NCBI GenBank assembly: GCA_902797785.1
Contig: CADBUD010000351.1
Span: 1-15,232 of the forward strand
Direction of reading: 5' to 3'
Length of the DNA stretch: 15,232 nucleotides
DNA from: an uncultured Lachnospiraceae bacterium
Lineage (GTDB): Bacteria > Bacillota > Clostridia > Lachnospirales > Lachnospiraceae
Every line of letters starts with the position of its first letter. Within the stretch, counting starts at the first letter, position 1. The translations under genes and the position numbers were made by a program. Under the pieces are notes generated by a model. It did not search any database and was not told where the DNA came from. It saw only the letters and a list, made by a program, of their open reading frames with translations. This document shows positions 5,139-14,011 of this stretch, in pieces.

Positions 5139-7307
5139 TTAAATTAATGCATTCACATCGATGATCAGCGCGACCTCACCGTCTCCTAAAATGGTAGCAC
5201 CGCTGATGATCTTATTATTCTCAATATATTTACCAAGTGACTTAATAACGATTTCCTGCTGGCCAATCAACTGATCAATGACCAGACCCGCAAAATTTTC
5301 ACCCTTATGTACAATGACAACGGTCAGATTGCTGTCTTCTTCCTCCTTTGGCGGAATATCCAGAATCTTATCCATACGAATGATTGGAATGACCATTCCA
5401 CGAAGGTGAATTACCTCTTTTGCTTCAACCGACTTGATATCCTCCTTTGGAACATCCTCAATCGTCTGGATGCTTCCCAGAGCAATTGCGTATTTTTCGT
5501 CCCGAATCGTTACCATCAGGGCTTGAATGATGGCCAATGTCAATGGCAGACGAATCGTAAATTTGCTTCCCTCTCCCAGAACACTTTTGACTTCTACATC
5601 ACCGCCGAGAGACTCAATCTTTGACTTTACAACATCCAGTCCAACACCACGGCCGGATACATCGGTAATCTTCTTCGCCATAGAAAAGCTTGGCAGGAAC
5701 AAAAGGTCGATAATCTCTTTTTGTGACATTGCCTCTGCCTGCTCTTCGGAAATGATTCCGCGCTCAATCGCTTTATTCTTGACACTTTCCGTATCTATTC
5801 CATTTCCATCATCACTGACCTCAATGATAACGTTGTTTCCTTCCTGGAAAGCATCCAGATGAATGGAACCTACTTCCGGCTTACCTTTTTCCACACGTAC
5901 ATCATTCGGCTCCAGCCCATGATCCGCAGAGTTACGAAGCAGATGCTGTAAAGGATCTCCAATCTCATCTACCACGGTACGATCGAGCTCTGTATCCTCA
6001 CCTGTCATATACAATTCCATTTTCTTGTCCAGTTTTTTGGTGAGATCTCGGATCATCCGAGGATATTTATTTACTACACTTTCAATCGGCACCATCCGAA
6101 CCTTCATCACAGACTCATGGATGTTGGTCGTAATCCGCTCTAAGTACTCAATCTGATCATGGAATCCCTGACTCTGGCCACCACCGTCAACATTGCTGAT
6201 GGATACCAGACTGTTTTTTGCGATGATCAACTCACTTACCTGATTCATCAGGGCGTCGAGCTTTTCAATATCGACACGAACAGTTCTGCTGACTACCGGT
6301 TTTCCACTTCCCTGCTTTCCTGTATTCTTCTTTGCCGGCTTATTGCCGTTGTTCGCAGCCGGAGCATTTCCATTTTTCTTTTTTTCCTGTACGGAAACTG
6401 CCGTTCCCTGTTTTGCTGATGCGCTGTCTTTGGAAGCCTCGTTGGATGCTTCCTCCGGATTCTCGATGCCGGCAGCATACATGGATTCCGGAATCTTAGC
6501 TGCGAATGCATCTGCGATTTCTGATACATTTTTCGCCGTTGTTGTAATCTTTTCAATGGTGCCTTCCAGATTGTCAGTGTCCTTTACTGCCAGGAAAAAG
6601 CTGAAATAATTATCGAACTTTTCATCCTCAATATCATTGGAGGATGGACTGAACTTTATGATTTCACCAATCTCTTCTACAGACTTGAATACAATAAATG
6701 CTCTGGCTGCTTTTAACAGACAGCCTTCCTCTACATAAACTGTCACTCCGATTATCTGCAGACCTTTGGCAATCTGATCCTGAAATTCTTTCTTTTCCTC
6801 TTCATTCAATACAACGTCTAAGAATTTTTCTTTGCCTGCATCTCCAGAACCTTCCTCTGACTTTTGGCCGGCTTCCGTCTCCTGGGCTGCCTCTTCCTGA
6901 CCGCCAGTGCTGTCTGCCGCCTCTTCCCCTGAAAGGATCTGATTGAGCCGGTCAATGATTGCCTGATTATCATCGGTTCCCTCATCCGCAGAGTTCTGAA
7001 TATTATCCAAATAGGACTCTAATGCGTCCAGGCAATCGAAAACGATGTCAATCAATGGTGCAGAAACAGCCTTATTACCGCTTCGAACCTCCTGAAACAC
7101 GTTTTCCATGTCATGTGTAAGCTTCTGCATTCTCTTGTAGCCCATCGTTCCGGCCATCCCCTTTAAGGAGTGAGCCGCACGGAAAATTTCATTTACCGTA
7201 TCCATATTGTCCGGTTCCTGCTCCAATGTCAGAATGCAGTCATTTAAATTTTGAAGGTGCTCTTTTGTTTCATCGATAAAAATCTCAAGATATTGGCTTA
7301 CGTCCAT
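5139..7307 (-). CDS. cheA: Chemotaxis histidine kinase CheA
   Basis: The product is 722 residues with all five CheA domains. P1 (Hpt, about 1-125) carries the phosphorylated His46 in AAHSLKGMAGTMG. An acidic linker leads to P2 (about 165-268), which docks CheY/CheB, followed by a Lys/Asn/Ala-rich linker (about 280-338). P3 (about 341-405) is the dimerisation helix pair starting RTVRVDIEKLDALMNQV. P4 is the ATPase, with the N box HLLRNSADHG (455-464), DDGNGID (499-505) and GRGVGLDVVKSKIESLGG (552-569). P5 (about 585-722) is the CheW-like regulatory domain. It phosphorylates CheY and CheB in response to receptors. The start ATG 7307 lies one base after the cheB stop (TAATATG), so the two are probably translationally coupled. 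Confidence 0.97.
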   Translation of the reverse strand: MDVSQYLEIFIDETKEHLQNLNDCILTLEQEPDNMDTVNEIFRAAHSLKGMAGTMGYKRMQKLTHDMENVFQEVRSGNKAVSAPLIDIVFDCLDALESYLDNIQNSADEGTDDNQAIIDRLNQILSGEEAADSTGGQEEAAQETEAGQKSEEGSGDAGKEKFLDVVLNEEEKKEFQDQIAKGLQIIGVTVYVEEGCLLKAARAFIVFKSVEEIGEIIKFSPSSNDIEDEKFDNYFSFFLAVKDTDNLEGTIEKITTTAKNVSEIADAFAAKIPESMYAAGIENPEEASNEASKDSASAKQGTAVSVQEKKKNGNAPAANNGNKPAKKNTGKQGSGKPVVSRTVRVDIEKLDALMNQVSELIIAKNSLVSISNVDGGGQSQGFHDQIEYLERITTNIHESVMKVRMVPIESVVNKYPRMIRDLTKKLDKKMELYMTGEDTELDRTVVDEIGDPLQHLLRNSADHGLEPNDVRVEKGKPEVGSIHLDAFQEGNNVIIEVSDDGNGIDTESVKNKAIERGIISEEQAEAMSQKEIIDLLFLPSFSMAKKITDVSGRGVGLDVVKSKIESLGGDVEVKSVLGEGSKFTIRLPLTLAIIQALMVTIRDEKYAIALGSIQTIEDVPKEDIKSVEAKEVIHLRGMVIPIIRMDKILDIPPKEEEDSNLTVVIVHKGENFAGLVIDQLIGQQEIVIKSLGKYIENNKIISGATILGDGEVALIIDVNALI

Positions 7308-7308
7308 A

Positions 7309-8727
7309 TTATCGTACCCCCGTATTCTTTGTTATAGTTTTTGCAACGTCCTGTAATGGGACGACCTCATCGACTAATCCGGACTCTGCAATCGCCTTCG
7401 GCATTCCATATACAACACAGGTTGCTTCGTTCTGTGAAATCACATGTAGCGGTCTTTTTTTCTGCAGGCCTACAATACCTTTGGTCCCGTCACTTCCCAT
7501 TCCGGTCAGGACGACACAGACAATTTTTTTGTACTTGGAGTTCTCCAAGGAATGATACATGACATTCGCACATGGACGGAGTCCGTCAATTGCCGGCGCC
7601 GAGCTTAAGTGAACCTTATGCTGTCCTCCCGGTGCCGCTATAATTTCCAAATGCTTTCCTCCCGGTGCGATATAGACCTTTCCTTTCTCCAGAATATCTC
7701 CTTCTTCTGCTTCTTTGACCTTGACCTGACTCTGGATATCCAGCCGTTCTGCCAAAAGCTTGGTAAATCCTACTGGCATATGCTGAACCAGAACCATCGG
7801 TGCATTCAAATTTTTAGGAAGATGCGGAATGACCTCATGAAGAGCCTTTGGTCCACCAGTTGAACAGGCAAGAGCAATCAATATATCCGAAGACGCCCCG
7901 GAAGATGATGACATCTTTGATCCTGATACCAATTGATCTGTGTCCTCCCGAGAAGCAGATGCCATTCCATGTCCCGCATTCAAGTCAGAAGAATGATCCT
8001 GCTCCCATCTTTCTGCGTGAGCCGGTTCTGAATGATGGCGGTCGGTATGTGCCCTTTCGGTTCGAAAACGATCCGCATATGTCCTGCCAGCCCCGGTAAT
8101 TGTTCCTTCCGAATGATGACGGTCAAGATGGGATGCTTCTTTTTCTTTTTCTTTTTCATCCACGCTGTAATTCATCCTGCTCCTCTTAAAACGTCCTGAT
8201 CCGGTCGAAGGCGCTGCAGAAAAGGATTTTTCTGATGCCGGTCGAAAAATAGAATTTCCTGAGCCTCTGGAACGACTGTGCCCGATCCCCGGCTCAGAAG
8301 AATGATCCGGAAGTGTCCCCGCCTTTGTGACGGTCACAAGAATATTTAGAATCTGATCCCGAAATCCCTTTCCTCTAGCCTCTATGATATTCTCCGGTTT
8401 TAGGACGAAATCCACCGCTCCTTTTTCCAGGGCTGAAAGTGTTTCCTCTGTACCATCTGCTGTCAGTGTACTGACCATAATTGTTGTTACCTGTATGTGA
8501 TTTTCGTTTAATTTATCAAGAAGCTCCAAGCCATTCATGCGAGGCATATTCACATCCAGCAGTACCGCATCATATTTGCGATCCAGCAGTTTATTAAATG
8601 CTTCCAGACCATCTTTACAAGTATCCTGTGCATGGAACCTCTCATCTGAGTTAATTATATCACATATCACCCTTCTCATGAGTGCAGAATCATCTACGAT
8701 TAAAATATTTTTTTTCACTGTAATCAC
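7309..8727 (-). CDS. cheB: Chemotaxis response regulator / protein-glutamate methylesterase CheB with long linker
   Basis: The product is 472 residues, against about 350 for ordinary CheB. An N-terminal receiver domain (about 6-130) shows Asp12, Asp13, the phospho-acceptor Asp58 in LLDVNMP, and Lys110. The C-terminal methylesterase (about 281-470) has the expected Ser289 (STGGP), His316 (VQHMP) and Asp413 (GMGSDG). It removes methyl groups from receptor glutamates. The extra length is a linker of about 145 residues (about 135-280), rich in Ser, His, Arg and Glu, with repeated DHSSE/DHSSD and DRHHSE motifs; it is polar and probably disordered. The start is GTG. Both GTG 8727 and GTG 8718 (codon 4) have plausible AAGGTG ribosome sites, and the second gives the more usual N-terminus. 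The gap to flhG is 4 bases and to cheA 1 base. Confidence 0.95.
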   Translation of the reverse strand: MITVKKNILIVDDSALMRRVICDIINSDERFHAQDTCKDGLEAFNKLLDRKYDAVLLDVNMPRMNGLELLDKLNENHIQVTTIMVSTLTADGTEETLSALEKGAVDFVLKPENIIEARGKGFRDQILNILVTVTKAGTLPDHSSEPGIGHSRSRGSGNSIFRPASEKSFSAAPSTGSGRFKRSRMNYSVDEKEKEKEASHLDRHHSEGTITGAGRTYADRFRTERAHTDRHHSEPAHAERWEQDHSSDLNAGHGMASASREDTDQLVSGSKMSSSSGASSDILIALACSTGGPKALHEVIPHLPKNLNAPMVLVQHMPVGFTKLLAERLDIQSQVKVKEAEEGDILEKGKVYIAPGGKHLEIIAAPGGQHKVHLSSAPAIDGLRPCANVMYHSLENSKYKKIVCVVLTGMGSDGTKGIVGLQKKRPLHVISQNEATCVVYGMPKAIAESGLVDEVVPLQDVAKTITKNTGVR

Positions 8728-8731
8728 CTTT

Positions 8732-9604
8732 TCACCTTGATATAAAACGTGAGAAAAATTTTGAAATTCCCCTTCTGATTACCTTTTCTTCTTCCGTTCC
8801 CGACAGTCTGGCCGCAATGGTCTCGAATGCCTTGGCTGATTTGGCGCTGGGCGTGATCAGGGAAACGGGTTTTTGCCTCATTACGGCTTCCTCTAAATGT
8901 GCATCTCTTGGAACAGCACCCAGATATTCGATTTCGATGGTAAGAAACCGTTCCACAACAGAATTGATCTTATCGAACATCGCTTTTCCATCTTCCTGGT
9001 TTTTTGACTTATTCGATATGACACGGATTTTTGTTTCCTCATTGACAAAACTTGGATTTTTGCTCAATACCTTTAAGAGGGAATATGAATCTGTAAATGA
9101 GCTTGGCTCCGGCGTGATTACAAGCAGTACCTCTGAGCTCGCCATGACAAAATCCAGTACCCCGTCTGTAATTCCTGCACCGGTATCAACGATGATTACA
9201 TCCGCTATGGAGTCCAGCTCTTCCATGTTCGTTACAATCATACGAATCTGTTCCTTGGTCAGATTGGATAATCCTACAATTCCTGATCCTCCAGAGATGA
9301 ATCCAATATCCATCGGCCCTTCTGCAATGATTTCTTTGATATTTTTCCCTTTGTAAATCAAGTCACTTAGATTGAATTTGGGGATTGCACCAAACATTAC
9401 CTCGACATTGGCCAGACCAAAATCCGCATCGAGTACAATGACTTTTTTCCCAAGTTTGCTGAACTGAACCGCAAGATTTACAGAAACGTTGGATTTTCCG
9501 ACTCCGCCCTTGCCACTGGTGACAGTAATGACCCGAGCGGTCCGTTCCTGTTTTTTACTGCTGCTCTGCCGTACCATATTTCTCAACTGTTCTGCCTGAT
9601 CCAT
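8732..9604 (-). CDS. flhG: Flagellar number regulator FlhG (YlxH/FleN), MinD-family ATPase
   Basis: The product is 290 residues. The N-terminus MDQAEQLR carries the DQAxxLR motif by which FlhG stimulates the GTPase of FlhF. The deviant Walker A motif GKGGVGKS (31-38), the DADFGLAN segment (60-66) and the Walker B-like IIVDTGAG (137-144) identify the MinD/ParA family. The C-terminus, IRRGISKFFSRFISR, looks like an amphipathic helix of the MinD membrane-targeting type. With FlhF it controls the number and place of flagella at the membrane. Its ATG directly follows the flhF TAA stop, so the pair is probably made in a coupled way. The next gene, cheB, begins 4 bases after its stop. Confidence 0.95.
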   Translation of the reverse strand: MDQAEQLRNMVRQSSSKKQERTARVITVTSGKGGVGKSNVSVNLAVQFSKLGKKVIVLDADFGLANVEVMFGAIPKFNLSDLIYKGKNIKEIIAEGPMDIGFISGGSGIVGLSNLTKEQIRMIVTNMEELDSIADVIIVDTGAGITDGVLDFVMASSEVLLVITPEPSSFTDSYSLLKVLSKNPSFVNEETKIRVISNKSKNQEDGKAMFDKINSVVERFLTIEIEYLGAVPRDAHLEEAVMRQKPVSLITPSAKSAKAFETIAARLSGTEEEKVIRRGISKFFSRFISR

Positions 9605-10807
9605 TTATCTACCTCCAAGTAACTGTTTTACCACCTGCTGGGTATCAAACATCTGCATATCGTCCGGCACGTTCTGACCGTTCGTTGTATATGCTATATC
9701 TACCCCTGCATATAATTTGATGTTCAACAGATTTCCGTATGCACTTGTTTCATCAAGCTTTGTAAAAATGACCTTGAACCCGGATAATTCCCGGTATGCA
9801 TCTACAATACTCTTTAGGTCCTTGAATTTTGTCGTTGCGCTCAGCACCAGATAGTTCTCTACATCTCCATAGTCATTCGCACATTTAAGAAGCTCGATCA
9901 ATTCCTGCTTCTGCTGCTCATTTTTATGGGAATGCCCTGCTGTATCAATCAAAATCACATCCGCATCAGAAAAACGCTCAAACGCTTTATTCAGATCTTC
10001 TGCAGAATAGATGATGGTCAATGGCGCTTCCAAAATATTTGCATAGGTACGCAGCTGTTCGACGGCTGCGATTCTATACGTATCTGAAGTCAAAAGAGCT
10101 ACCTTTCTCCCCTGCTCTACCTTAAATTTTGATGCTATTTTAGCGATTGTTGTTGTTTTTCCTACTCCGGTCGGTCCAAAGAAAAAAACAACCTTTGGCT
10201 TTCGCGGATGATCCTCTAACTCAATCACTCTGGTAGGTCCGAATTTCAAAATCATCTTTTGGTAGACTGTAGATAAGACCTGTTCCAGTTCCGGATTTTT
10301 CATTTCCATTTTTTCAATTTCGTCAATGATCTGGTTCGCATAGACCTCATTCACCTCATTATCCAGCATGATCTGATAGAGAATGCGAAGCACCGGCAAT
10401 CGTTTTTCTGCCTCCTGGCGCTGCTGCTCTTTCAGATCCTGCTCCTGCTTCTGCTCTTCCTCATCTCCCAATCGTTTCTCAAGCATCAGCTGCAAGGCGT
10501 CTAAGCGATCCTTTAGCGTTTCCTGCTCTTCCTCCTTTTTTTCTTCTGGAAGTATCTCTGCTTTTTGAACTGGAGCAGTACGGACTTTTTTAACCACAGG
10601 CTCTCGTTCCCGAACCACTGGCTCTTCCTCTTGTGAATTTTCTTCTAAAGCTGCCGTGACCTCATAGGTGATTCCTTTGAAAAAACGGAAAATTCCTGAA
10701 GGTCTGATTTTTTTGATATTCATTACAACAGCTTCATTTCCCATTTCTTCTTTTACCTTGTTAACAGCTTCTGTTTCTGTCTTGCCCTGAAATTTTTTTA
10801 TTATCAT
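9605..10807 (-). CDS. flhF: Flagellar biosynthesis SRP-type GTPase FlhF
   Basis: The product is 400 residues. The N-terminal B domain begins MIIKKFQGKTETEAVNKVKEEMGNEAVVMN. It is followed by a Glu/Lys/Gln-rich charged linker (about 55-135) and a helical N domain (about 138-200). The NG GTPase domain has G1 GPTGVGKTTT (211-220), the SRP-type segment TSDTYRIAAVEQLRTYA, G3 DTAGH (288-292) and G4 TKLDE (349-353). FlhF belongs to the SRP GTPases with Ffh and FtsY and marks the site of flagellar assembly. Its partner FlhG is encoded next, and FlhG carries the FlhF-activating motif. The start ATG 10807 follows the flhA TAA stop with no gap. All motifs appear intact. Confidence 0.97.
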   Translation of the reverse strand: MIIKKFQGKTETEAVNKVKEEMGNEAVVMNIKKIRPSGIFRFFKGITYEVTAALEENSQEEEPVVREREPVVKKVRTAPVQKAEILPEEKKEEEQETLKDRLDALQLMLEKRLGDEEEQKQEQDLKEQQRQEAEKRLPVLRILYQIMLDNEVNEVYANQIIDEIEKMEMKNPELEQVLSTVYQKMILKFGPTRVIELEDHPRKPKVVFFFGPTGVGKTTTIAKIASKFKVEQGRKVALLTSDTYRIAAVEQLRTYANILEAPLTIIYSAEDLNKAFERFSDADVILIDTAGHSHKNEQQKQELIELLKCANDYGDVENYLVLSATTKFKDLKSIVDAYRELSGFKVIFTKLDETSAYGNLLNIKLYAGVDIAYTTNGQNVPDDMQMFDTQQVVKQLLGGR

Positions 10808-12853
10808 TTATGACACCATTCCCACTGACTGCAATTCTACATTAGATTCTATCTCATTGTAAGAAATCACGATCAAATCTTTAAAGTATTCTTCTGTAAG
10901 CTTTTTAAAATACATTCTTACAATAGGAGAGGTAATAATGATCGGACTTTTTCCAAGATTCTCAAGCTTTCCGATTTCCGTCTCCACCGATGCAATAATT
11001 TCCTTGATTCGCTCCGGCGAAAGGGTGATATACGCGCCCTGCTCTGTCTGCTTGACCGATGCCATGATTTCCTGCTCTGTCTTTGGATCTAGCGTAACGA
11101 CGCTTGTGGTTTCAGACGGTGGAAAATATTTGGCGGAAATCGCGCGTTTTAAGCTCTGTCTGGCATACTCCGTCAAGACATCCGTATCATGTGTCGCTGC
11201 TGCATGGTCTGCAAGTGTTTCAAAAATCGTCAGAAGATCTCGAATTGATACAGCTTCTTTTAACAAATTCTGCAGTACTTTCTGAATTTCACCAATTCCC
11301 AAAAGCTTTGGTACCAATTCTTCTACTAAGGTCGGGTTGCTTTCTTTGATATTATCGATCAGATTCTGAACATCCTGTCTGGATAAGAGCTCAGCCGCAT
11401 GGCTTCTGATGATTTCCGTCAAATGCGTTGCAATGATTGATGGCGGATCAACAACGGTATAGCCCATACTCTCCGCCCGCTCTCTCTGATTCTCCGAAAT
11501 CCAGATTGCCGGCAGATGGAAGGATGGTTCAAAGGTAGGAATTCCTGTGATTTCTTCTTCAATGAATCCCGGATTCATCGCCATATAATGATCGAATAGA
11601 ATCTCTCCTTCACTGACCTGGATTCCCTTGATCTTAATAATATACTGGTTAGGATTTAGCTGGATATTGTCACGCAGACGTATGATTGGCACGACAATAC
11701 CAAGCTCCAGTGCGAGCTGACGCCGAATCATGACAACACGATCCAAAAGATCTCCGCCCTGATTGACATCGGCTAATGGAATGATTCCATATCCAAACTC
11801 TAGCTCGATCGGGTCTACCTGCAGCAGGGAAATGACATTTTCCGGCTTTCGTATCTCCTCTGCGTCTGCCTCTCCGACCTCTGCTTCTTCTTCAATGCTT
11901 TCAATCGCTGTCTGCCGGTCAAGGGAATTTCCTACAAGGAAGAACACGGCACCAAGCGCTAAAAACAGCACCGGATTTAGCGGCGTCGCAATTCCCAGAA
12001 AGCAAAGTGTAGCGCCTACAATATAAAGCACCTTGGAAATTCCAAAGAGCTGGCGAATGATAATAGCACTGATTTCTGCCTCTTTGGAGGCTTTTGTAAC
12101 CAAAATACCGGTTGCCAAAGAAATCAAAAGGGAAGGAATCTGACTGACCAGACCATCACCAATGGTCAGAATACCATATTTTTGAAGAGCCGGCATAAAC
12201 TCAAGATTGAATCTTGTCATCCCCATAATTGTCCCGCCGATCAGGTTCAATGCCGTGATGATCAGGCCCGCCGTCGCATCTCCCTTGACATACTTTGTCG
12301 CACCATCCATAGATCCAAAGAAGGAGGATTCCTGCTGGATCTTTTCACGCCGCTCCCTTGCCTCCGTAGCTGAAATCATTCCGGTATTGAAGTCCGCGTC
12401 AATCGCCATCTGTTTTCCTGGCATCGCATCCAGAGTGAACCGGGCAGTTACCTCGGATACACGCTCTGAACCTTTATTGATCACGACGAACTGAATGATA
12501 ACTAACACAATAAAGATGATTGCTCCCACGACCATATCTCCTCCACCAACGAACTCACCGAAGGTGGTAACTACGTTTCCTGGATTTCCCGTTGTCAGAA
12601 TCAGACGCGTCGATGAAACGTTCAGCGAGATTCTGAAAATCGTAGTGAACAGCAAAAGCGTCGGAAAAAAAGACATATCCAGAACCTCTGTCGCGAACAA
12701 TGCATTAAACAGAACAATCAGGGCAATCGAAATATTACATGCCAGCAAAATATCCAGCAAAAAGCTGGGAATCGGTACGATAAACATTACCACGGCTGCC
12801 AGCAGATAAATTGCCACGCCTAAATCTGCAATCCGCAATTTCACGATTTTCAC
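10808..12853 (-). CDS. flhA: Flagellar type III export gate protein FlhA
   Basis: The product is 681 residues, the usual size. The N-terminal half holds about eight membrane helices (about 11-310), with the conserved stretch FFPTLLLFTTIFRISLNVSSTRLILTTG (62-89). The cytoplasmic loop between helices carries the FHIPEP-family signature KGSERVSEVTARFTLDAMPGKQMAIDADFNTG (127-158). The C-terminal half (about 340-681) is the soluble domain that forms the nine-membered ring docking chaperone-substrate complexes. The start codon is GTG. GTG 12853 has AGGAAGG only two bases upstream, whereas GTG 12844 (codon 4) has it at a normal distance, so the shorter 678-residue form is likelier. The gap to flhB is 27 bases, and flhF starts directly at its stop. 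Confidence 0.97.
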   Translation of the reverse strand: MKIVKLRIADLGVAIYLLAAVVMFIVPIPSFLLDILLACNISIALIVLFNALFATEVLDMSFFPTLLLFTTIFRISLNVSSTRLILTTGNPGNVVTTFGEFVGGGDMVVGAIIFIVLVIIQFVVINKGSERVSEVTARFTLDAMPGKQMAIDADFNTGMISATEARERREKIQQESSFFGSMDGATKYVKGDATAGLIITALNLIGGTIMGMTRFNLEFMPALQKYGILTIGDGLVSQIPSLLISLATGILVTKASKEAEISAIIIRQLFGISKVLYIVGATLCFLGIATPLNPVLFLALGAVFFLVGNSLDRQTAIESIEEEAEVGEADAEEIRKPENVISLLQVDPIELEFGYGIIPLADVNQGGDLLDRVVMIRRQLALELGIVVPIIRLRDNIQLNPNQYIIKIKGIQVSEGEILFDHYMAMNPGFIEEEITGIPTFEPSFHLPAIWISENQRERAESMGYTVVDPPSIIATHLTEIIRSHAAELLSRQDVQNLIDNIKESNPTLVEELVPKLLGIGEIQKVLQNLLKEAVSIRDLLTIFETLADHAAATHDTDVLTEYARQSLKRAISAKYFPPSETTSVVTLDPKTEQEIMASVKQTEQGAYITLSPERIKEIIASVETEIGKLENLGKSPIIITSPIVRMYFKKLTEEYFKDLIVISYNEIESNVELQSVGMVS

Positions 12854-12880
12854 TTCCTTCCTGACCGCTTTTCATCTTCG

Positions 12881-13993
12881 TTAATTATTTTCATTATTTT
12901 TATGATAAACATATGCCAGAACCTCGGCGACCGCCTGATATAATTCAGACGGAATCTTAGCTCCGATTTCTACATTTGCATAGAGCATTCTGGCAAGTGG
13001 TTTATTTTCCACGACTTCGATTTTATTTTCTCTGGCGGTATCCTTGATCTTTTGTGCCAGATAATCCACTCCCTTGGCAATAACAACAGGTGCATCCATT
13101 TCATCTGCATCATAGCGCAGGGCGACTGCATAATGCGTCGGGTTCGTAATGACAACATCTGCCTGAGGAAGAGACTGCATCATACGCCGCTGGGAGGACT
13201 CCCGCATCCGCTGACGCTGGCGTCCTTTGATTTCCGGACTTCCCTCCGTGTTCTTCATCTCATCCTTGACTTCCTGCTTTGTCATCTTCATCTCTTCGTT
13301 GAATTTATGGCGTTGATACACATAATCCACTGCCGCAATCAAAAGATAGATAATGCTGATCCGGATTCCTACGTCAATTGCAATCATCCCGACATCCTTT
13401 ACTGCCTGAAACAGGGGCATGTCATAGAGGGTGAACAGCTGATACAATTCCCCTTTGATTGCATTATATACAATAATGGTAATAATCACGACTTTTACAA
13501 TCGCTTTGATCAGCTCGAACAGGGAATCCTTTGAAATAATTCGTTTTAATCCCTTTAACGGGTTCATTTTTTCAAATTTCGGCTGAAGCGGCTTCATGGT
13601 GAACTTCCATTTGACCTGCAAAAAATCCGCCAGAAATGCCACCACAAAACCAATCAAAAAAATCGGCAGAATGATTTTGAGCATTTCTATCAGATAAAGC
13701 CGGAGCAGATAGCCATTTAACTGTGGTGTAAAGCTTTTTGCTCCCTCTGATGCCCAGTCCGGCATCCTTGTATAAGTAAAGCGAAAAATGGAAATCAATC
13801 CGTTTCCTATATAACCGGATAAAAATTTCAGTGAATAAAACAATGCGGCAAGCCCCAGCCCTGCCCCGATTTCTTTACTTTTGGCGACCTGCCCTTCTTT
13901 CCTTGCATCATCCAGCTTTTTTGCTGTCGCCGGTTCGGTCTTTTCCCCACCGGGTCCTTCCTTTGCAAAAAACTGAAGCTGTACCCTTAGCAT
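12881..13993 (-). CDS. flhB: Flagellar export substrate-specificity switch protein FlhB
   Basis: The product is 370 residues from ATG 13993, with AAGGAAGG upstream. The N-terminus LQFFAKEGPGGEKTEPATAKKLDDARKEGQVAKSKE is characteristic of the family. About four membrane helices follow (near 41-60, 101-124, 160-178 and 205-228). The cytoplasmic tail contains the self-cleavage motif Asn284-Pro285-Thr286-His287, where cleavage after Asn lets export switch from rod-hook to filament subunits. The following segment (GVDYLAQKIKDTARENKIEVVENKPLAR) is also typical. It lies 18 bases after fliR and 27 before flhA. FlhB works with FlhA, FliP, FliQ and FliR in the export gate of the basal body. Confidence 0.97.
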   Translation of the reverse strand: MLRVQLQFFAKEGPGGEKTEPATAKKLDDARKEGQVAKSKEIGAGLGLAALFYSLKFLSGYIGNGLISIFRFTYTRMPDWASEGAKSFTPQLNGYLLRLYLIEMLKIILPIFLIGFVVAFLADFLQVKWKFTMKPLQPKFEKMNPLKGLKRIISKDSLFELIKAIVKVVIITIIVYNAIKGELYQLFTLYDMPLFQAVKDVGMIAIDVGIRISIIYLLIAAVDYVYQRHKFNEEMKMTKQEVKDEMKNTEGSPEIKGRQRQRMRESSQRRMMQSLPQADVVITNPTHYAVALRYDADEMDAPVVIAKGVDYLAQKIKDTARENKIEVVENKPLARMLYANVEIGAKIPSELYQAVAEVLAYVYHKNNENN

Positions 13994-14011
13994 ACTGTAC
14001 CTTCCTTCCGG

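Noticed and set aside
8817..9356. Long plus-strand open frame of 179 codons
   Set aside because: It lies fully opposite flhG, is Ser/Thr/Ile-rich with no recognisable domain, and is a shadow of the coding strand.
13052..13534. Long plus-strand open frame of 160 codons opposite flhB
   Set aside because: It is rich in His, Cys and Leu typical of antisense shadows and covers the conserved FlhB tail.
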